Source of the DNA: Rachicladosporium sp. CCFEE 5018
Lineage: Eukaryota > Ascomycota > Dothideomycetes > Cladosporiales > Cladosporiaceae
NCBI GenBank assembly: GCA_002077045.2
Contig: KZ111142.1
Location: 1,259,242 to 1,323,241 of the forward strand
Direction of reading: 5' to 3'
DNA: 64,000 nt
The stretch's first letter is position 1, and the number at the start of each line of letters is the position of its first letter. Both the position numbers and the translations under genes were made by a program. Of this stretch, positions 22,021-32,786 are shown one piece after another. Below the pieces are notes generated by a model, which saw nothing but the letters and a program-made list of their open reading frames with translations, searched no databases and had not been told where the DNA came from.

Positions 22021-23120
22021 ATGGCGACACAGTACAACAATAGCTATGGCGGCGGCTATGGCCAGTCCAACCCATACGAGACTCGAGATAACAGCTATGA
22101 CAACCGATCGGAGCGACCGCCACCATCATATGGTATGCTCTCTGCATCCTCTGCCGGCACCGACAGTCACTAACAGCCCGCAGATCCAGTAGGCGGCCGC
22201 AACAACAACGTCGAGATGCAACCCCTCAGCACTGGTGCGCCGTACTCACAATCCTCCACACCCCAACCTCGCGACCCAAATGCTAATCTCAACGACTGCC
22301 GCGCCGTCGGTCGCGCAATCGACGACCTCGAGTCCCGCCTACAAGATCTCATACGAGTCCAAAGAGCCTTTACATCTGGCACAGGCGGTAGCGCAAAGGA
22401 GGTCGACACATTGAGCGCGGACATCATGTCTGGCTACCGGGGACTAGGCGACCGAGTAAAGCGCATCAAGTCGCAGCGCGATGCTCAAGAACCCAGGAAT
22501 CGACCTCAGGTCGAGGCATTGGACCGCCGCATCAAGAAAGCGATCAACGCCTACCAACAACAGGAGTCCGTCTTCCGGAAAGACGTGCAAGAACAGCAAG
22601 CCCGTCAATACCGCATCGTGCGCCCGGACGCAACAGAAAGCGAGATCCGCGAAGCCACACAAGACGGCGGCGATGTGCAGATCTTCCAGCAAGCTCTCAT
22701 GCAATCCGGCCGATCAGGACAAGCCCAAAGCACACTCTCGAACGTCCGACAACGTCACGATGCGATCCAGCAGATCGAGCGAACGATGCTGGAGCTGCAG
22801 CAGCTTTTCCAGGATCTGGATCGGATTGTCGTTGAGCAGGACCCAATTATCCAGAACATCGAGACGAAAGCGATCGAGACGCATGACAACATGGAGGCTG
22901 GGAATGTGCATGTCGGGAAAGCGGTCAACAGCGCAAGAGCGGCGAGGAAGAAGAAGTGGATTTGCTTGGGCATCTGCGTGGCGATCGTGTTGCTCATCAT
23001 CATCATTGTGTTGATTTATATGGGTGTCACTGGGAAGTTCAAGAGCGTAAGTGCATGAGCTGTTGCTAATTGGGAAGGACTTGACTGACTTCCCCGCAGA
23101 GCAAACCGGCTGGGCAATAG
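22021..23120 (+). CDS. SSO1: Plasma-membrane t-SNARE, Sso/syntaxin type
   Basis: CDS join(22021..22132, 22184..23046, 23100..23120), 331 residues. Syntaxin that pairs with Sec9- and Snc-type SNAREs for secretory vesicle fusion at the plasma membrane. Seen: Gly/Tyr/Asn-rich N-terminus, VEMQPL, a three-helix Habc region (about 75-200), the SNARE helix with IVVEQD carrying the likely zero-layer Gln, the basic RAARKKK, and a single C-terminal anchor (WICLGICVAIVLLIIIIVLI). The last intron (23047-23099) is supported because it replaces a short unrelated tail by SKPAGQ, also encoded in the other copies. The first ATG before MATQYNN is used. Confidence 0.9.
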
Positions 23121-23248
23121 TAATAGACACCACAGGTGTTGGAATGGGTGATCATGCTTCCTGTTCGGTGTTTGGAGTCCAGGCGCATTGGGTCGCAGTC
23201 CTCCCGATCTGGGTACAAGGTCTCGTCTGTATCAGTAGCAGAACAACA

Positions 23249-24070
23249 CTACACCTCCACACCCTCTCCCCGACCCCCATCCCCTTCGCTTGGCATCCAC
23301 CCCTTCGGCCTCTCCCCAGCCCTGACAGTCAACCCATAAAGCGCCTTCTCGACCTTCTCAACACTAACCCTCATGACCTCTGCCTTCTTCTCCACTTCCC
23401 TCGCCACCGGACTCCCACCAAATCTCACGCCTTCCAGTCCCGCTCTAAGAGCGCGGAGATCCGTTAGTAGAGTCCGCCCTGGCCCTGAGATGGGTAACGT
23501 GCCGCTGGTGGCCATCGCAGTGATGCCGAATTTCATCACCTCGCCAGTAAAATCGTAGAGACCGAGAATGTAATCCTCATACCCAAGCTCTACTTTCGCT
23601 TCGCCCGTGCAGAGGTCTCGGACGTTTGCAGAGGCGGTGGCGTAAGTTAGTAACGTGCCGGTGACGAGATAGTGTTGGAAAGAGGCCGCTTCGATGTACT
23701 CCTGTAGGCCTGAGGAGATTTGACGGGCGTAGCGGTCGGCGTTTGGGCCTTGCAAGTCTGGGGCGACGAAAGTGAGTTTGGTCGTTATGTCGGTCGTATA
23801 AGGTCTGTTCGCTTTCGTGATGTGGTCTGGGAGGGGTTGGCCTATGGTGCGGAGGCGGTGGAGTGTGAAGATGCTGCTCAGCGATCAGTGAACTGATCGA
23901 AGAAGCATTACGCGAGAAGTTTCTCACATCTTCTTTGATGATGCTGTGATGTCTCGAGACGCTTTGATGACTCGTTCGCGTCGTTCGTGGTGTTCGTCGA
24001 TTTCTTTGCGAAAAGTCTCGAAGATAGGCAGGAACAGAGACTCGGGGCTGTCACTCGTTGGCTCTGCCAT
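23249..24070 (-). CDS. TSNAX: Translin-associated factor X (TRAX) homologue
   Basis: CDS complement(join(23249..23873, 23928..24070)), 255 residues; 54-nt intron, phase 2. Translin-family helical protein. In animals and Neurospora TRAX is the catalytic subunit of the translin-TRAX (C3PO) RNase. Seen: N-terminal LFLPIFETFRKEIDEHHERRERVIKASRDIT, then YEDYILGLYDFTGEVMKFGITAM (acidic residues at the place of the catalytic Glu/Asp set) and the C-terminal VEKVEKALYGL with a short basic/acidic tail. Length is normal for fungal TRAX. Convergent with SSO1, with about 130 bp between stops. Confidence 0.85.
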
Positions 24071-24427
24071 GGCTGCGTGAGATCATTTGATGCTCATCAG
24101 CTAAGGCTTCTGCGATTGATACTGGGTCGTTGAGCGGCAAGTCCGATGTCTGGCGTTTGCCCACCGCGTTTGCGTCTGTGAGTCGCTACCCAGGGTTCAA
24201 GGAATGAGGAACGATCGAGGCACGGGGGGAAGCTGGGATTACGAGTCGCTGATTTGTATGTGCTGCACTTAAGGAATCTGAAAAGGTTGCCGATGTTCTT
24301 GATGTCAGAGCTGGGTACAACGGGTGTAGCTAGGAAGTGAGGAAGGAACGAACGCCGGCTCCAATTCGAGGCGAATTGGACATCACTTGAGTTTTGACGT
24401 GGAAACGAACATGGACTATTCATGTGT
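24071..24427. other. Intergenic, TRAX to GT31-like gene
   Basis: 357 bp with the TRAX promoter and the GT31-like 3' flank. Nothing recognised. The open frame across it (24097-24732) is a shadow of the glycosyltransferase. Confidence 0.35.
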
Positions 24428-25801
24428 CTATATACCTCCAGACCGAGCATTGTCGGTACTATGTGGTGTCCACGCTGCAGTACAGCTGGCATGACTCTCA
24501 ACCCAGTCTTTGATCCTCTCCCGTTTCCACGTGCTGTGCCATGACGTTCGGTCGACATCACTGGGATCAGTCCCCCGGGAATATTTGCCCAGTGTGAAGC
24601 ACTTATACAGCTTACACTCGCCCTCTTTGAATAATGCTTGCATACAGTGCGGTATTGCATCGCAAGCTTGGCTGCACGCCTCGTTCGACATTTTCGTGTC
24701 TTCTGGCAGAGGGTCTCGGATATCGAATACACTGCCCGGACATCGATTGTCCCATTCGGATCTCGACGACGGCAGCCCTTGCGGCAGAAAGTGTTCGTAG
24801 AGATCCTTGAAAAGTAGCGGTCGCTGCTGCGCTGCGAATTGCTTCTCGAAAGCCCACATCGAGTCTACGACATTCGAATCAACATGATGCATCGTGATGA
24901 CTGGCTGACACCAGACTGCTGGTCCATAAGGTGTGAATATCGGATGCTCGCCACTCAGCATCGGCCATGCACCGGACACAGGTATGCCAAGCTCAGTCAA
25001 TGCGAGTGCAAGCACGTAGTCGCCACAGCACTCTTGGCTCATCCGCTCGTCCCATTGCTGAGCCATACCGGCATGCTCGGTGGCGAATGCTCGTACTACT
25101 GGGCCTGACAACACGAAGCCACTGCCTCCGTGATTGAACTTCGTGCCTGCCATAAAGCTCGGCGAACCGATGTGCAGCTTCTGCCTTGCATCGAGCTGGC
25201 CGAGCCATGCCATGAGATTTGGCCAGACGAGGTACGTGTCGGCTTCGATGAAGACATACCAGTCTTTGCCCGGCATCTCCACATTGATCGTGTTGAGCAT
25301 GTGCAGGAACTTAAACTTGTCGAGCTCCCATGCTGCTTTGTGGGAGTCGCTTTGATCACGGGCAGTACTGCTGAGTTGCTGCAGCGTAGCCCCTGCATCT
25401 CGTAGGCGGATCTGCTCTCTATAGATTTCGAAAGCTGGATGCGTAGCTTTGACCGTAGGACTGACGTTGGCTAGCACATCGTGCATATGGTAGCCATGGA
25501 AGTCGGCATCGAGATCAGAGACGATGAGTAGGTTTTCGACACAGCTGAGCGTCGTGATCAGTAAGGTGGGTAGTTTCTCATCGGCTTCTGACGCTCCAGT
25601 CTTTATCACCACGGCAACGTGGTCTTGCGGTGCGTTACCGCATGAGGAATGATTCGCTTTGCCTTTGACCACACCGCCTGGCCGACCGCTCGTCCAGGAT
25701 GTTCTGTATAGACCGAATATCGTCAGGAAGGCGAGAAGTGCACCCGTTGCTCTGATGGGTTTGCTAGTCCATCGGACTGCATCGAGCCTCTCCAGAACCA
25801 T
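24428..25801 (-). CDS. GT31/fringe-like type II membrane glycosyltransferase
   Basis: Single-exon ORF, 457 residues. A short cytoplasmic N-terminus and one hydrophobic anchor (about 19-34, ATGALLAFLTIFGLY) indicate a Golgi-type type II protein. The lumenal part shows VSDLDADFHGYHMHDVL, KFKFLHMLNTINVEMPGKDWYVFIEADTY (the EADT likely the DxD-type metal/sugar-nucleotide site), a WLGQLD...HIGSP region, GGSGFVLSG and CCGDYVLALAL. These resemble the fringe/DUF604 group common in filamentous fungi. A C-terminal Cys-rich segment (CSQACDAIPHC...CKLYKC) looks like an apple/PAN-type cap. The substrate cannot be told from sequence. Confidence 0.75.
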   Translation of the reverse strand: MVLERLDAVRWTSKPIRATGALLAFLTIFGLYRTSWTSGRPGGVVKGKANHSSCGNAPQDHVAVVIKTGASEADEKLPTLLITTLSCVENLLIVSDLDADFHGYHMHDVLANVSPTVKATHPAFEIYREQIRLRDAGATLQQLSSTARDQSDSHKAAWELDKFKFLHMLNTINVEMPGKDWYVFIEADTYLVWPNLMAWLGQLDARQKLHIGSPSFMAGTKFNHGGSGFVLSGPVVRAFATEHAGMAQQWDERMSQECCGDYVLALALTELGIPVSGAWPMLSGEHPIFTPYGPAVWCQPVITMHHVDSNVVDSMWAFEKQFAAQQRPLLFKDLYEHFLPQGLPSSRSEWDNRCPGSVFDIRDPLPEDTKMSNEACSQACDAIPHCMQALFKEGECKLYKCFTLGKYSRGTDPSDVDRTSWHSTWKRERIKDWVESHASCTAAWTPHSTDNARSGGI

Positions 25802-26542
25802 GACTATGTTGCCTGTGTTCTTCTACAGCGCTCTGCACGAGCACTGGAGATTGGGGGAGATCATGGAGACATCACCACCGGCGTACGGTACTGAGGCTGT
25901 GAGATCGGAATCTAAAGTCACGCACGACACAGTTGCATGATGGCCAGTTGATGTCCTGTAGTCCAGCTTATCTTCACGTTGCACGCCCTCGCAACGCGCA
26001 ATGGAGTTCGAAGGTTTTGGTCGGGATACCGAATTAAGCTTTCTTCACTTCAGCCGCGTTGGCAATGTTGGGCACATGCATCCTCCCGAGAACTGGCAAG
26101 CGAGCGAATTGCTAATTATTGCAGGGAATGGCTACGAGTTTCGAGGTCTGGAGTCCAAATACTGGATCGAAGGGACCTCGCCTGCGCCGGTTGAAAGTCG
26201 TTACCACACATGTACCCGGTCACGTGCCGATCGACCAACCGAAAGATCGACGTCGTCCGTTGTCTGCCTTCATTTCCCTGCGCCACCAATCCACTAAGGA
26301 TGCACGATAGAAGGACCACGCTAGACTATTACAGGTAGTGCTTGAGCCGCAGACTCGTGCGACTGCCAGTATCGAGGCTGTCCTAGTTCGACCTCGACAT
26401 GCCCGGGCCTTCGATGTTTTCACGACGACATCACGTCTTGCGCCAAACGGGATCTTTGATGATCTGATCCCTCAGCTCTCGCAAGTCGAGTTCGTGCCAT
26501 TGCTAGCAAAAGGGACGCTAGCAAAAGGGACGCTTCACCGCC
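25802..26542. promoter_or_regulatory. Divergent intergenic region, GT31-like/membrane protein
   Basis: 741 bp between divergent starts, so it should contain both promoters. Near its right end is a perfect 15-bp tandem repeat (26502-26531). The small frames inside carry no family motif. Confidence 0.4.
26502..26534 (+). repeat. 15-bp tandem repeat in the 5' leader
   Basis: GCTAGCAAAAGGGAC occurs twice back to back and begins a third time (GCT), ending 8 bp before the ATG at 26543. The same repeat is at 53765-53797. Confidence 0.85.
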
Positions 26543-27472
26543 ATGGCGCGTCGCGCAGTGGGCCTCGCGACACTCCTTGTCGCAACTCTCTTCGTTGGCT
26601 GTCTGGCTCAGGACACAGACTACTTCATCAACCCTCCCAATGGCCCATGTAAGAGCGCCCAGACTGTGCCGGTGTACACGATTGGAGAGATCGCGCAGCT
26701 CGTACGTCACGCTTTGCTCGGGCTAACGTTTAGTACTGACGACGTCTTTCCAGAATTGGGTCACTGCACTTGATGAGATGACTGTGACGCTTTGGCAAGG
26801 CGTCCAGGGCTTTGAATCACAGGGGAGCACGAACTATCCGCTGCCAGGAGCTCGTGAGTATGTCGCCTCGGAAGTGCGGTATTGGGAGCTGACGGGATCG
26901 CAGAGGTATACAAGGGCCAGTCCATGGCATGGCAAGTAGGCCCCGCTGGATTTGATCTGACGATCAGCCCGACCTTCCACCTCGCGATCTTCGAAGTCAA
27001 TGCTACGTCCTTCCGCTTCAGTAGTTCATGTTTCAACATGACCGAAGCAGTGGTTACGACAAGTAGCTCTACTTCGTCCACCACAAGCACAACGAGCAGC
27101 ATCTCGAGTACGAGCAGTACAGCGACAACAAGCGCGACAGCCGATGCCGCTATCACCTCACCTGCAGCGCCGACGCAGACCGGCAGCTCGACGAACACTA
27201 CGGCGATCGGCGTCGGAGTTGGTGTTGGAGTCGCAGCGTTGCTTGCTGGGCTGGCGATCGGCTATATCGTCTTCCGCCGGAGGAGGAACAAGGTCACTTC
27301 GCCAAACTCAGCACCGCCCTACCCGCCAGTTCAAGAGTACCGAGATCAGACATATCAACAGGGCGCACCGATTGAGCTTGAGAACAAGCCGTTCCTGGCT
27401 GAGATGTCTACTGAGCAAGGCGAATCGCATGAATTGCCGGGCCATGATGTGGACACGCGGTACAAGAAGTGA
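26543..27472 (+). CDS. Secreted single-pass membrane protein with Ser/Thr-rich stalk
   Basis: CDS join(26543..26701, 26754..26853, 26904..27472), 275 residues; introns of 52 and 50 nt. Signal peptide (1-22, ending CLAQ), an extracellular domain of ~110 residues (YFINPPNG, WVTALDEMTVTLWQG, PTFHLAIFEVN, FRFSSSCFNMT), a Ser/Thr stalk of ~40 residues likely O-mannosylated, one membrane helix (GVGVGVAALLAGLAIGYIVF) followed by RRRRNK, and a Pro-rich cytosolic tail (PPYPPVQEY). The shape resembles fungal wall-stress sensors and SKG6-type proteins, but I see no WSC or Mid2 signature. Function is not assigned. Introns are supported by frame and by the removal of stops. Confidence 0.7.
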
Positions 27473-28056
27473 CAGCATACAGCATGAGGGGATTTCATTG
27501 TACATTTTGAACATTAGCGATGACCGATACCCGCATATGGCGTTTTGTGGTTCTCTATCGCTTTCAGCAATGCACGATGCAAGTGTTCTCCGAATGTTAC
27601 CTCCGGCTCTCCAAAAATCTGGACCGTGGGTAAGGCTCTTATCAGCTTGCCCGGGGCAGTCAGGCTGTACTTTGCGCTATGCGGGAGAGACCAGAGCCCA
27701 GTGCCCAGATATCCGACAAGTCTGTTCTCTCACCGACACGAAGCGAAAAGTTCACTGTTGTAGGTGCATATATAGCAGCACAGGGGCGCATGGACTGTTG
27801 GCGACGCAGACATACATGCCGGCGAAGGACGTCGCGCGCACAGAAGTCAACTTGTAGAGGCTCTGGCACGCACAATGGTGCCAGACCATTCACGCAATGC
27901 ACGAGGTGGTAGCTCGAGCCGACTGTCGGACTCGGGAGCATGAGTAGCGCCAGCCTACACCTGCCCCAGCACAGGCAGGAAAATGGAGCAGCGACACAGC
28001 GGTTTGAACGTCTTTGGAGCATACAATATCCCTTGCGTACACTTCAAGATTACACC
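27473..28056. other. Intergenic, membrane protein to aminotransferase
   Basis: 584 bp between convergent 3' ends. No gene recognised; the longer open frames are extensions of coding shadows without motifs. Confidence 0.35.
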
Positions 28057-28397
28057 TCAGCTCTCCAGCACCGGCAGATCATCATACTCCTTCCGCATGA
28101 ACTTTCTCATCTCCTCCAAACCCTCTTTCAGCACCTCTGTGTGGCAGACGTACCCTATCCTAACGTACCCCTTGAATTCCTCGCCGAAAGCGAAATCACC
28201 CGGCATGATCAGTACGCCCATCTTGTCCTGCAGCGTCTGGCAGAAAGCCACCGTATCTATCGGCTTTCCGTCCCGCTGGAACTTGACGAACGCCGTCGTG
28301 CCGGCCAAAGGCTTAACCCAGGAGCAATACTCGTCATGCTTGATGATCCAACGATCCAGGATCTCTGCGTTCGCTTTCGCCATCTGAATGTTCCGTC
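28057..28397 (-). CDS. Aminotransferase, 3' part (cut by gap)
   Basis: The last ~113 codons of the class I/II aminotransferase that is complete at 55320-56646; the sequence is the same. The 5' part is lost in the N run that follows. The break is an assembly end, not a mutation, because 55660 onward shows the uninterrupted continuation. Confidence 0.85.
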
Positions 28398-28497
28398 NNN
28401 NNNNNNNNNNNNNNNNNNNNNNNNNNNNNNNNNNNNNNNNNNNNNNNNNNNNNNNNNNNNNNNNNNNNNNNNNNNNNNNNNNNNNNNNNNNNNNNNN
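28398..28497. other. Assembly gap, 100 N
   Basis: Exactly 100 N, the usual placeholder for unknown length. Left flank lies inside the aminotransferase; right flank starts at the base equivalent to 3331 in the ABC transporter intron. Confidence 0.99.
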
Positions 28498-28776
28498 CCA
28501 TGTCCTGCTTACATGCTCTCTAGCTAATTGTGACCCCAGCTATCAATCTTCCACTATGGCTTCGAGGGCCTCATCGTCAACGAGGTCCGCTATCTCAGCC
28601 TCACTGAGCACAAGTATGGGCTTGATATCGAGGTTCCTGGCGCCACGATTCTGTCAACGTTCGGCTTCGACGTGTTGGCGCTTTGGGAAGATGCGATAAA
28701 CCTCTCGATCTTCTGTGGCGCGTTTCTCGTGCTGGGCTACGCGGCTCTGCATTTGTTTCTGGTCGAGAAGCGGTAA
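28498..28776 (+). CDS. ABC transporter (Adp1 type), 3' fragment
   Basis: Rest of the last intron (28498-28539) and the final exon (28540-28776, 79 codons), identical to 3373-3609. The 5' part is missing because the contig starts here. It cannot be judged as a separate gene: it may be the same exon assembled twice. Confidence 0.8.
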
Positions 28777-28830
28777 TGTTAAAGGGGAATGTATAATGGT
28801 AACGCTGAATCTACTTCCTGTGATCTATGG

Positions 28831-30442
28831 TCAAGTGAAGATTCTCCCCACTCGTTCCGTCAAGGCTGTGAAATCTAGACTTCCTCGAAATGCATCCCGT
28901 GCTACCGGCGTAGCGCGCTGCCATCTCCACGCCCACCACGCCGCCCAGCCTAGCACCGGCAACGCCACAGTCCCAACCAGAGCCTGCAATAGCATCTTAC
29001 CCTGTCTCGACACCGCAGCCGCCACCTCGGAGTACCGCTCATTACTAAAGCTCACCCGTGAGTACTGCGTCTTGAACCCACTCGCAGGTACCTTATCGCT
29101 CAGAAATTCCTCCACATTCTTCCGTGCAAGATACACAGGACTTGTAACCCCCGCGTGCATCTCCCAGTAATTCGCCGATGCCAGATCGTTAATCGTATGT
29201 GCATCTGGGACTCGCGTGGTTGTGTACTCTGCTAGCGCTGCTTCTCGGCCTGATTCAGAGGAGATTTGGGCATCTAGATGGGTGAACAGTACGTGCACGT
29301 CTTCGAGCCCAGCGTTCATGCCTTGACCATAGAAGGGCACCATGGCGTGTGCTGCATCGCCGAGGATTGCGGCGGAAGAGGAGAAGGTGTGCGGGGAGCA
29401 TTTTATGGAGATGAGCGGGAGGTGGGGGTTGGCTTTGAATTGTTTCTCTAGGCTTTCGGACGAGCCGATGAGCGGTAAGGCGCCGGGGAAGGTTTCGGTG
29501 AAGTAAGTCGTGAGGTCGCTGGGGGAAGCTTCGAGGGTAGAGAAGGTTTGGGAGGGCGCGAAGAGCGTGCAGGTGAAGGTCTTGTCGACGCTCGGGATAG
29601 CTATGAACATTGAGGTTGCGGAGGGCCAGATGTGGAGGTGGTTGGGGGAGGTGGCGAAGCCTGAGGTGGCGGAGGGGCTGGGTGAGGGAGTGGTGGTGTC
29701 TGAGGCTGCGGGGATCGTGAACTCGCACCAGAGCGTGTCGATGTAGGATTGTTGGTAGTCCATCCGGAGGGACTTCATCAGGTGGTAGCGGACGCTGCTG
29801 TGTGCGCCGTCACAGCCGAGGAGGAGGTCGAAGGAGATTTCTCGTTCTTTCGGTCGATCGTCGTGATGAGATTGGGCTATCTGCGCACCATCGGCGGTCT
29901 GCGGTGCTTTGGCAGGTGTCGTCTCGAACCACGCTTTGCGCTTCCTGAAGTCTGCGCCTGTGAGCTTCGAGTGGAAGATAAGTTTAACGTTTGGCAAACC
30001 CTCCAGCTCGTTCAACAGGACTTTGTTCAGGATGGCGCGGTCGACGGCTCGGAGGAAGTTGCCATGGATGTCGTACTGTTGCGAGTCTTCGGTGAGGTTC
30101 CCAGAATTGTCTTTTCCGTGGATCATGCGGCCATGCATCGGTATCGTGTCTGCCAGTACAGAGTCCAGTAATGTCGACGATCCGGAGTGGCGCATCGCGT
30201 TGATGCCTCGTTCGGATAGAGCGAGGTTGATCGATTTTGTGAAGTTGAGAGGCGTCGTCGAGGCATCTCGGAGATCTGTCTTCATCAGCATGTGTCACAG
30301 CGTCAGAATGAATAAAACAATACATGCCTCCTCTGAGTTCATGGACTTCGACGTCCCATCCTCGCTTCGCAGCGTACAGTGCTGCGAGTGCTCCGACTGG
30401 GCCCGCACCAACGACAATGCATTTCGTGTTCGCTCCTGCCAT
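28831..30442 (-). CDS. BNA4: Kynurenine 3-monooxygenase (form B)
   Basis: CDS complement(join(28831..30275, 30328..30442)), 519 residues, same structure, motifs and GC..AG intron as 3664-5275. Codons 3' of 29845 are identical to form A. The stretch 29860-30180 is locally much more diverged (roughly one base in eight) and carries amino-acid changes such as NSGNLTED for RSGAFTEE. The last exon-1 part is almost identical again. This mosaic suggests gene conversion. The enzyme should be functional, since the FAD motifs and catalytic surroundings are kept. Confidence 0.9.
30276..30327 (-). other. GC-AG intron of BNA4 (form B)
   Basis: Same position, phase and GCATGT donor as in form A, with one base change inside. 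Conservation in both copies argues against a sequencing error. Confidence 0.8.
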
Positions 30443-30933
30443 CTTTGCATAAGGAATGAACGTTTGTATTGCGATGTGGAAGCTATAATGAAATAGATGA
30501 TACTATCACGTAGGAGTCATGACGAAGGCAAAACGAGACGGAGAAAGACGGATGATTCGTTTATGAAGCAGATTCGCCACGCTGGAGGCTATCGCTACCT
30601 GCCTACTAAAGATCTTCAGTCAAACCAAGTCGCTTGAGTGAGCCAGGATAGCGATTGATTCATTGTACGACACGGCCGATTTTGAATAACGTGCTGTTTG
30701 TAGTAGTGTTCTTCTACTTACTTACTCGAATACAGGTGATTAGTCATCACACCCTTCGAACCGCGATGCACCAAAAAGTGGCTTGCACAAGTCGCAAACG
30801 GTTCTACCTTCATTTCTCAGCCTGCCGTGTGTAACGATTGGGCAGATTCTGTGCGATTGACTGTAGTGGACGCGCGTAACATCCTCCAGTACTTACACGA
30901 CGAACCCAAGAGCCAACATCGAATATCGCAAAC
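30443..30933. promoter_or_regulatory. Divergent intergenic region, BNA4/MAP1 (form B)
   Basis: 491 bp, counterpart of 5276-5765 with many substitutions. No gene seen. Confidence 0.45.
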
Positions 30934-32346
30934 ATGGATCAAGCACCAGCAAAAGAGATCGTTGTACAGAGTCAGAGGAAGTGTGAGGGTGCAGACTGCT
31001 CAGAAGATGCTGGGACCCTACAATGTCCGACATGTCAGAAGCTGGGCAAGGAAGCATTCTTCTGTAGTCAAGATTGCTTTAAGCGGAACTGGGTAGGTCA
31101 GTATTCCGACCTGGGCAACGACATGGGAACGGCTTGGGGTATTGATTGCGGATTGCGTACTAATGGAGAGGGTAGGCAACACATAAGACAGTGCACAAGT
31201 CAGCGAACAGTATGCTATCGAATATTATCACTCCAGGCGTTGTATCCTTACCAGACGCAGATGGACACTTCAACCCTTTCCCCACATATCCATATACCGG
31301 CAACCTGAGACCGCTGTACCCCTTGAGTACACGGCGTGCTGTGCCTGAGAAAATTCCACGGCCAGACTATGCACTTACGGGGATCCCGCGGAGTGAGCAG
31401 GTGAGTTGATCATCGAATGCTTCCACACTATTCAACATCTGACAAGCAGCAGGTACCGACCGCGCGGAAGACGATCAAGCTGCTCAACAAGGACGAGATC
31501 AAGGGCATGCGAAAGGTCTGTCGACTAGCGCGAGAAGTGCTGGACATCGCAGCGGCTGCCCTCAAGCCTGGCATTACGACCGATCAGATCGACGAGATTG
31601 TGCACAAGGCATGCGTAGAGCGTGACGTGAGTGGATCGATAGCCGTTCACAGCCCCAGCCACTGACATTCGCTACAGTCATACCCATCACCCCTCAACTA
31701 CTGCGAGTTCCCAAAGTCAGTCTGCACATCGCCCAACGAAGTAATCTGCCACGGCATACCCGACCAACGGCCACTCAAGGACGGCGACATCATCAATCTC
31801 GACGTTACACTCTACCACAAGGGCTTTCACGGCGATCTGAACGAGACCTACTACGTCGGCTCCGCAGACAAGGACGCAGACAGCGTACGCGTTGTCGAGG
31901 CTGCCAGAGACTGCCTCTCCGAAGCCATCAAGCTGGTCAAGCCAGGTGCCCTCTTCCGCGACTACGGCAACACGATCGAGAAAGTCGCAAAGTCCCGCAA
32001 CTGTCAAGTCGTACGAACATACGTCGGCCACGGCATCAACCAGCTCTTTCACACAGTACCCAACATTCCTCACTATGCGAAGAATAAGGCTGTCGGCGAG
32101 GCGAAGGTCGGCATGTGCTTTACTATCGAGCCTATGATCACACTCGGGAGCTATCGCGACAAGACTTGGCCCGACAACTGGACGAGTGTCACTGTTGATG
32201 GGAAGCGGACGGCGCAGTTCGAGCATACGCTACTCGTGACTGAGGATGGTGTTGAGGTTCTGACGGCGAGGCTGGAGAATTCGCCTGGTGGCAAGGTAGA
32301 GATGCCACAGGAGGAAGTGAAGACTAATGGGGAGGCGAAGGCTTGA
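30934..32346 (+). CDS. MAP1: Methionine aminopeptidase 1 (form B)
   Basis: CDS join(30934..31092, 31176..31400, 31453..31626, 31678..32346), 408 residues, same exon lengths as form A. All zinc-finger Cys and the five metal ligands are kept; most changes are synonymous. Intron 2 ends CAGCAG|GTACCG, a tandem (NAGNAG) acceptor that could add one Gln. Form A has only a single TAG there. Both copies look functional. Confidence 0.92.
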
Positions 32347-32786
32347 ACGCGCAGTGTAGGGAGTGCAGAGAGCAGGTGTGCTGCATTCGCCACCGACATG
32401 ACCAGACTGGACACGACCACGACACTTGCAGCATGCCATCTCGTTGGCGACAACAACCTCATGAGCAGACACTTGCTGCTCTTGGCGGAGCGAATGCCAC
32501 GTGCCGCAAACCGCGGCGCAAGCCAAAATTTGGGCCGATGACGTGGCTGCGACATTGGCAGTAAGTTCGCCAAGCACTCTTTAACTTCATCTCCAGCAAT
32601 TCAATTGCAGAACATCTCCGCCGCGCTTTAGGTTTCCTGGGCGCGCTCATCTAGATAGTGCGCCATGATGCTCAGCACCTGCTTGGCTGAGTGCGTTGAG
32701 GTGCATTGAAAGGTGAAGTATCCAGGTAATACTGTCCTTCATTTCCTCGTGCCGTGTCGCATCTCAATCACAACTACACTTCCGCG
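32347..32786. other. Intergenic, MAP1 to NOX (form B)
   Basis: 440 bp, highly similar to 7177-7613. Contains the oxidase promoter; nothing else seen. Confidence 0.4.

Larger units (their letters stand above)
19233..28397. repeat. Duplicated block II, copy 1
   Basis: 9165 bp that recur at 46496-55660 with no difference seen and a constant offset of 27263. The copy ends exactly at the N run at 28397. Part of it (19233 to about 23245) also matches 59973-64000 as a diverged version. Identity over this length including noncoding DNA points to redundant assembly or very recent duplication. Confidence 0.9.

Noticed and set aside
27940..28699. Plus-strand frames crossing the N run at 28398-28497
   Set aside because: They join a shadow of the aminotransferase to the ABC transporter exon through unknown bases.
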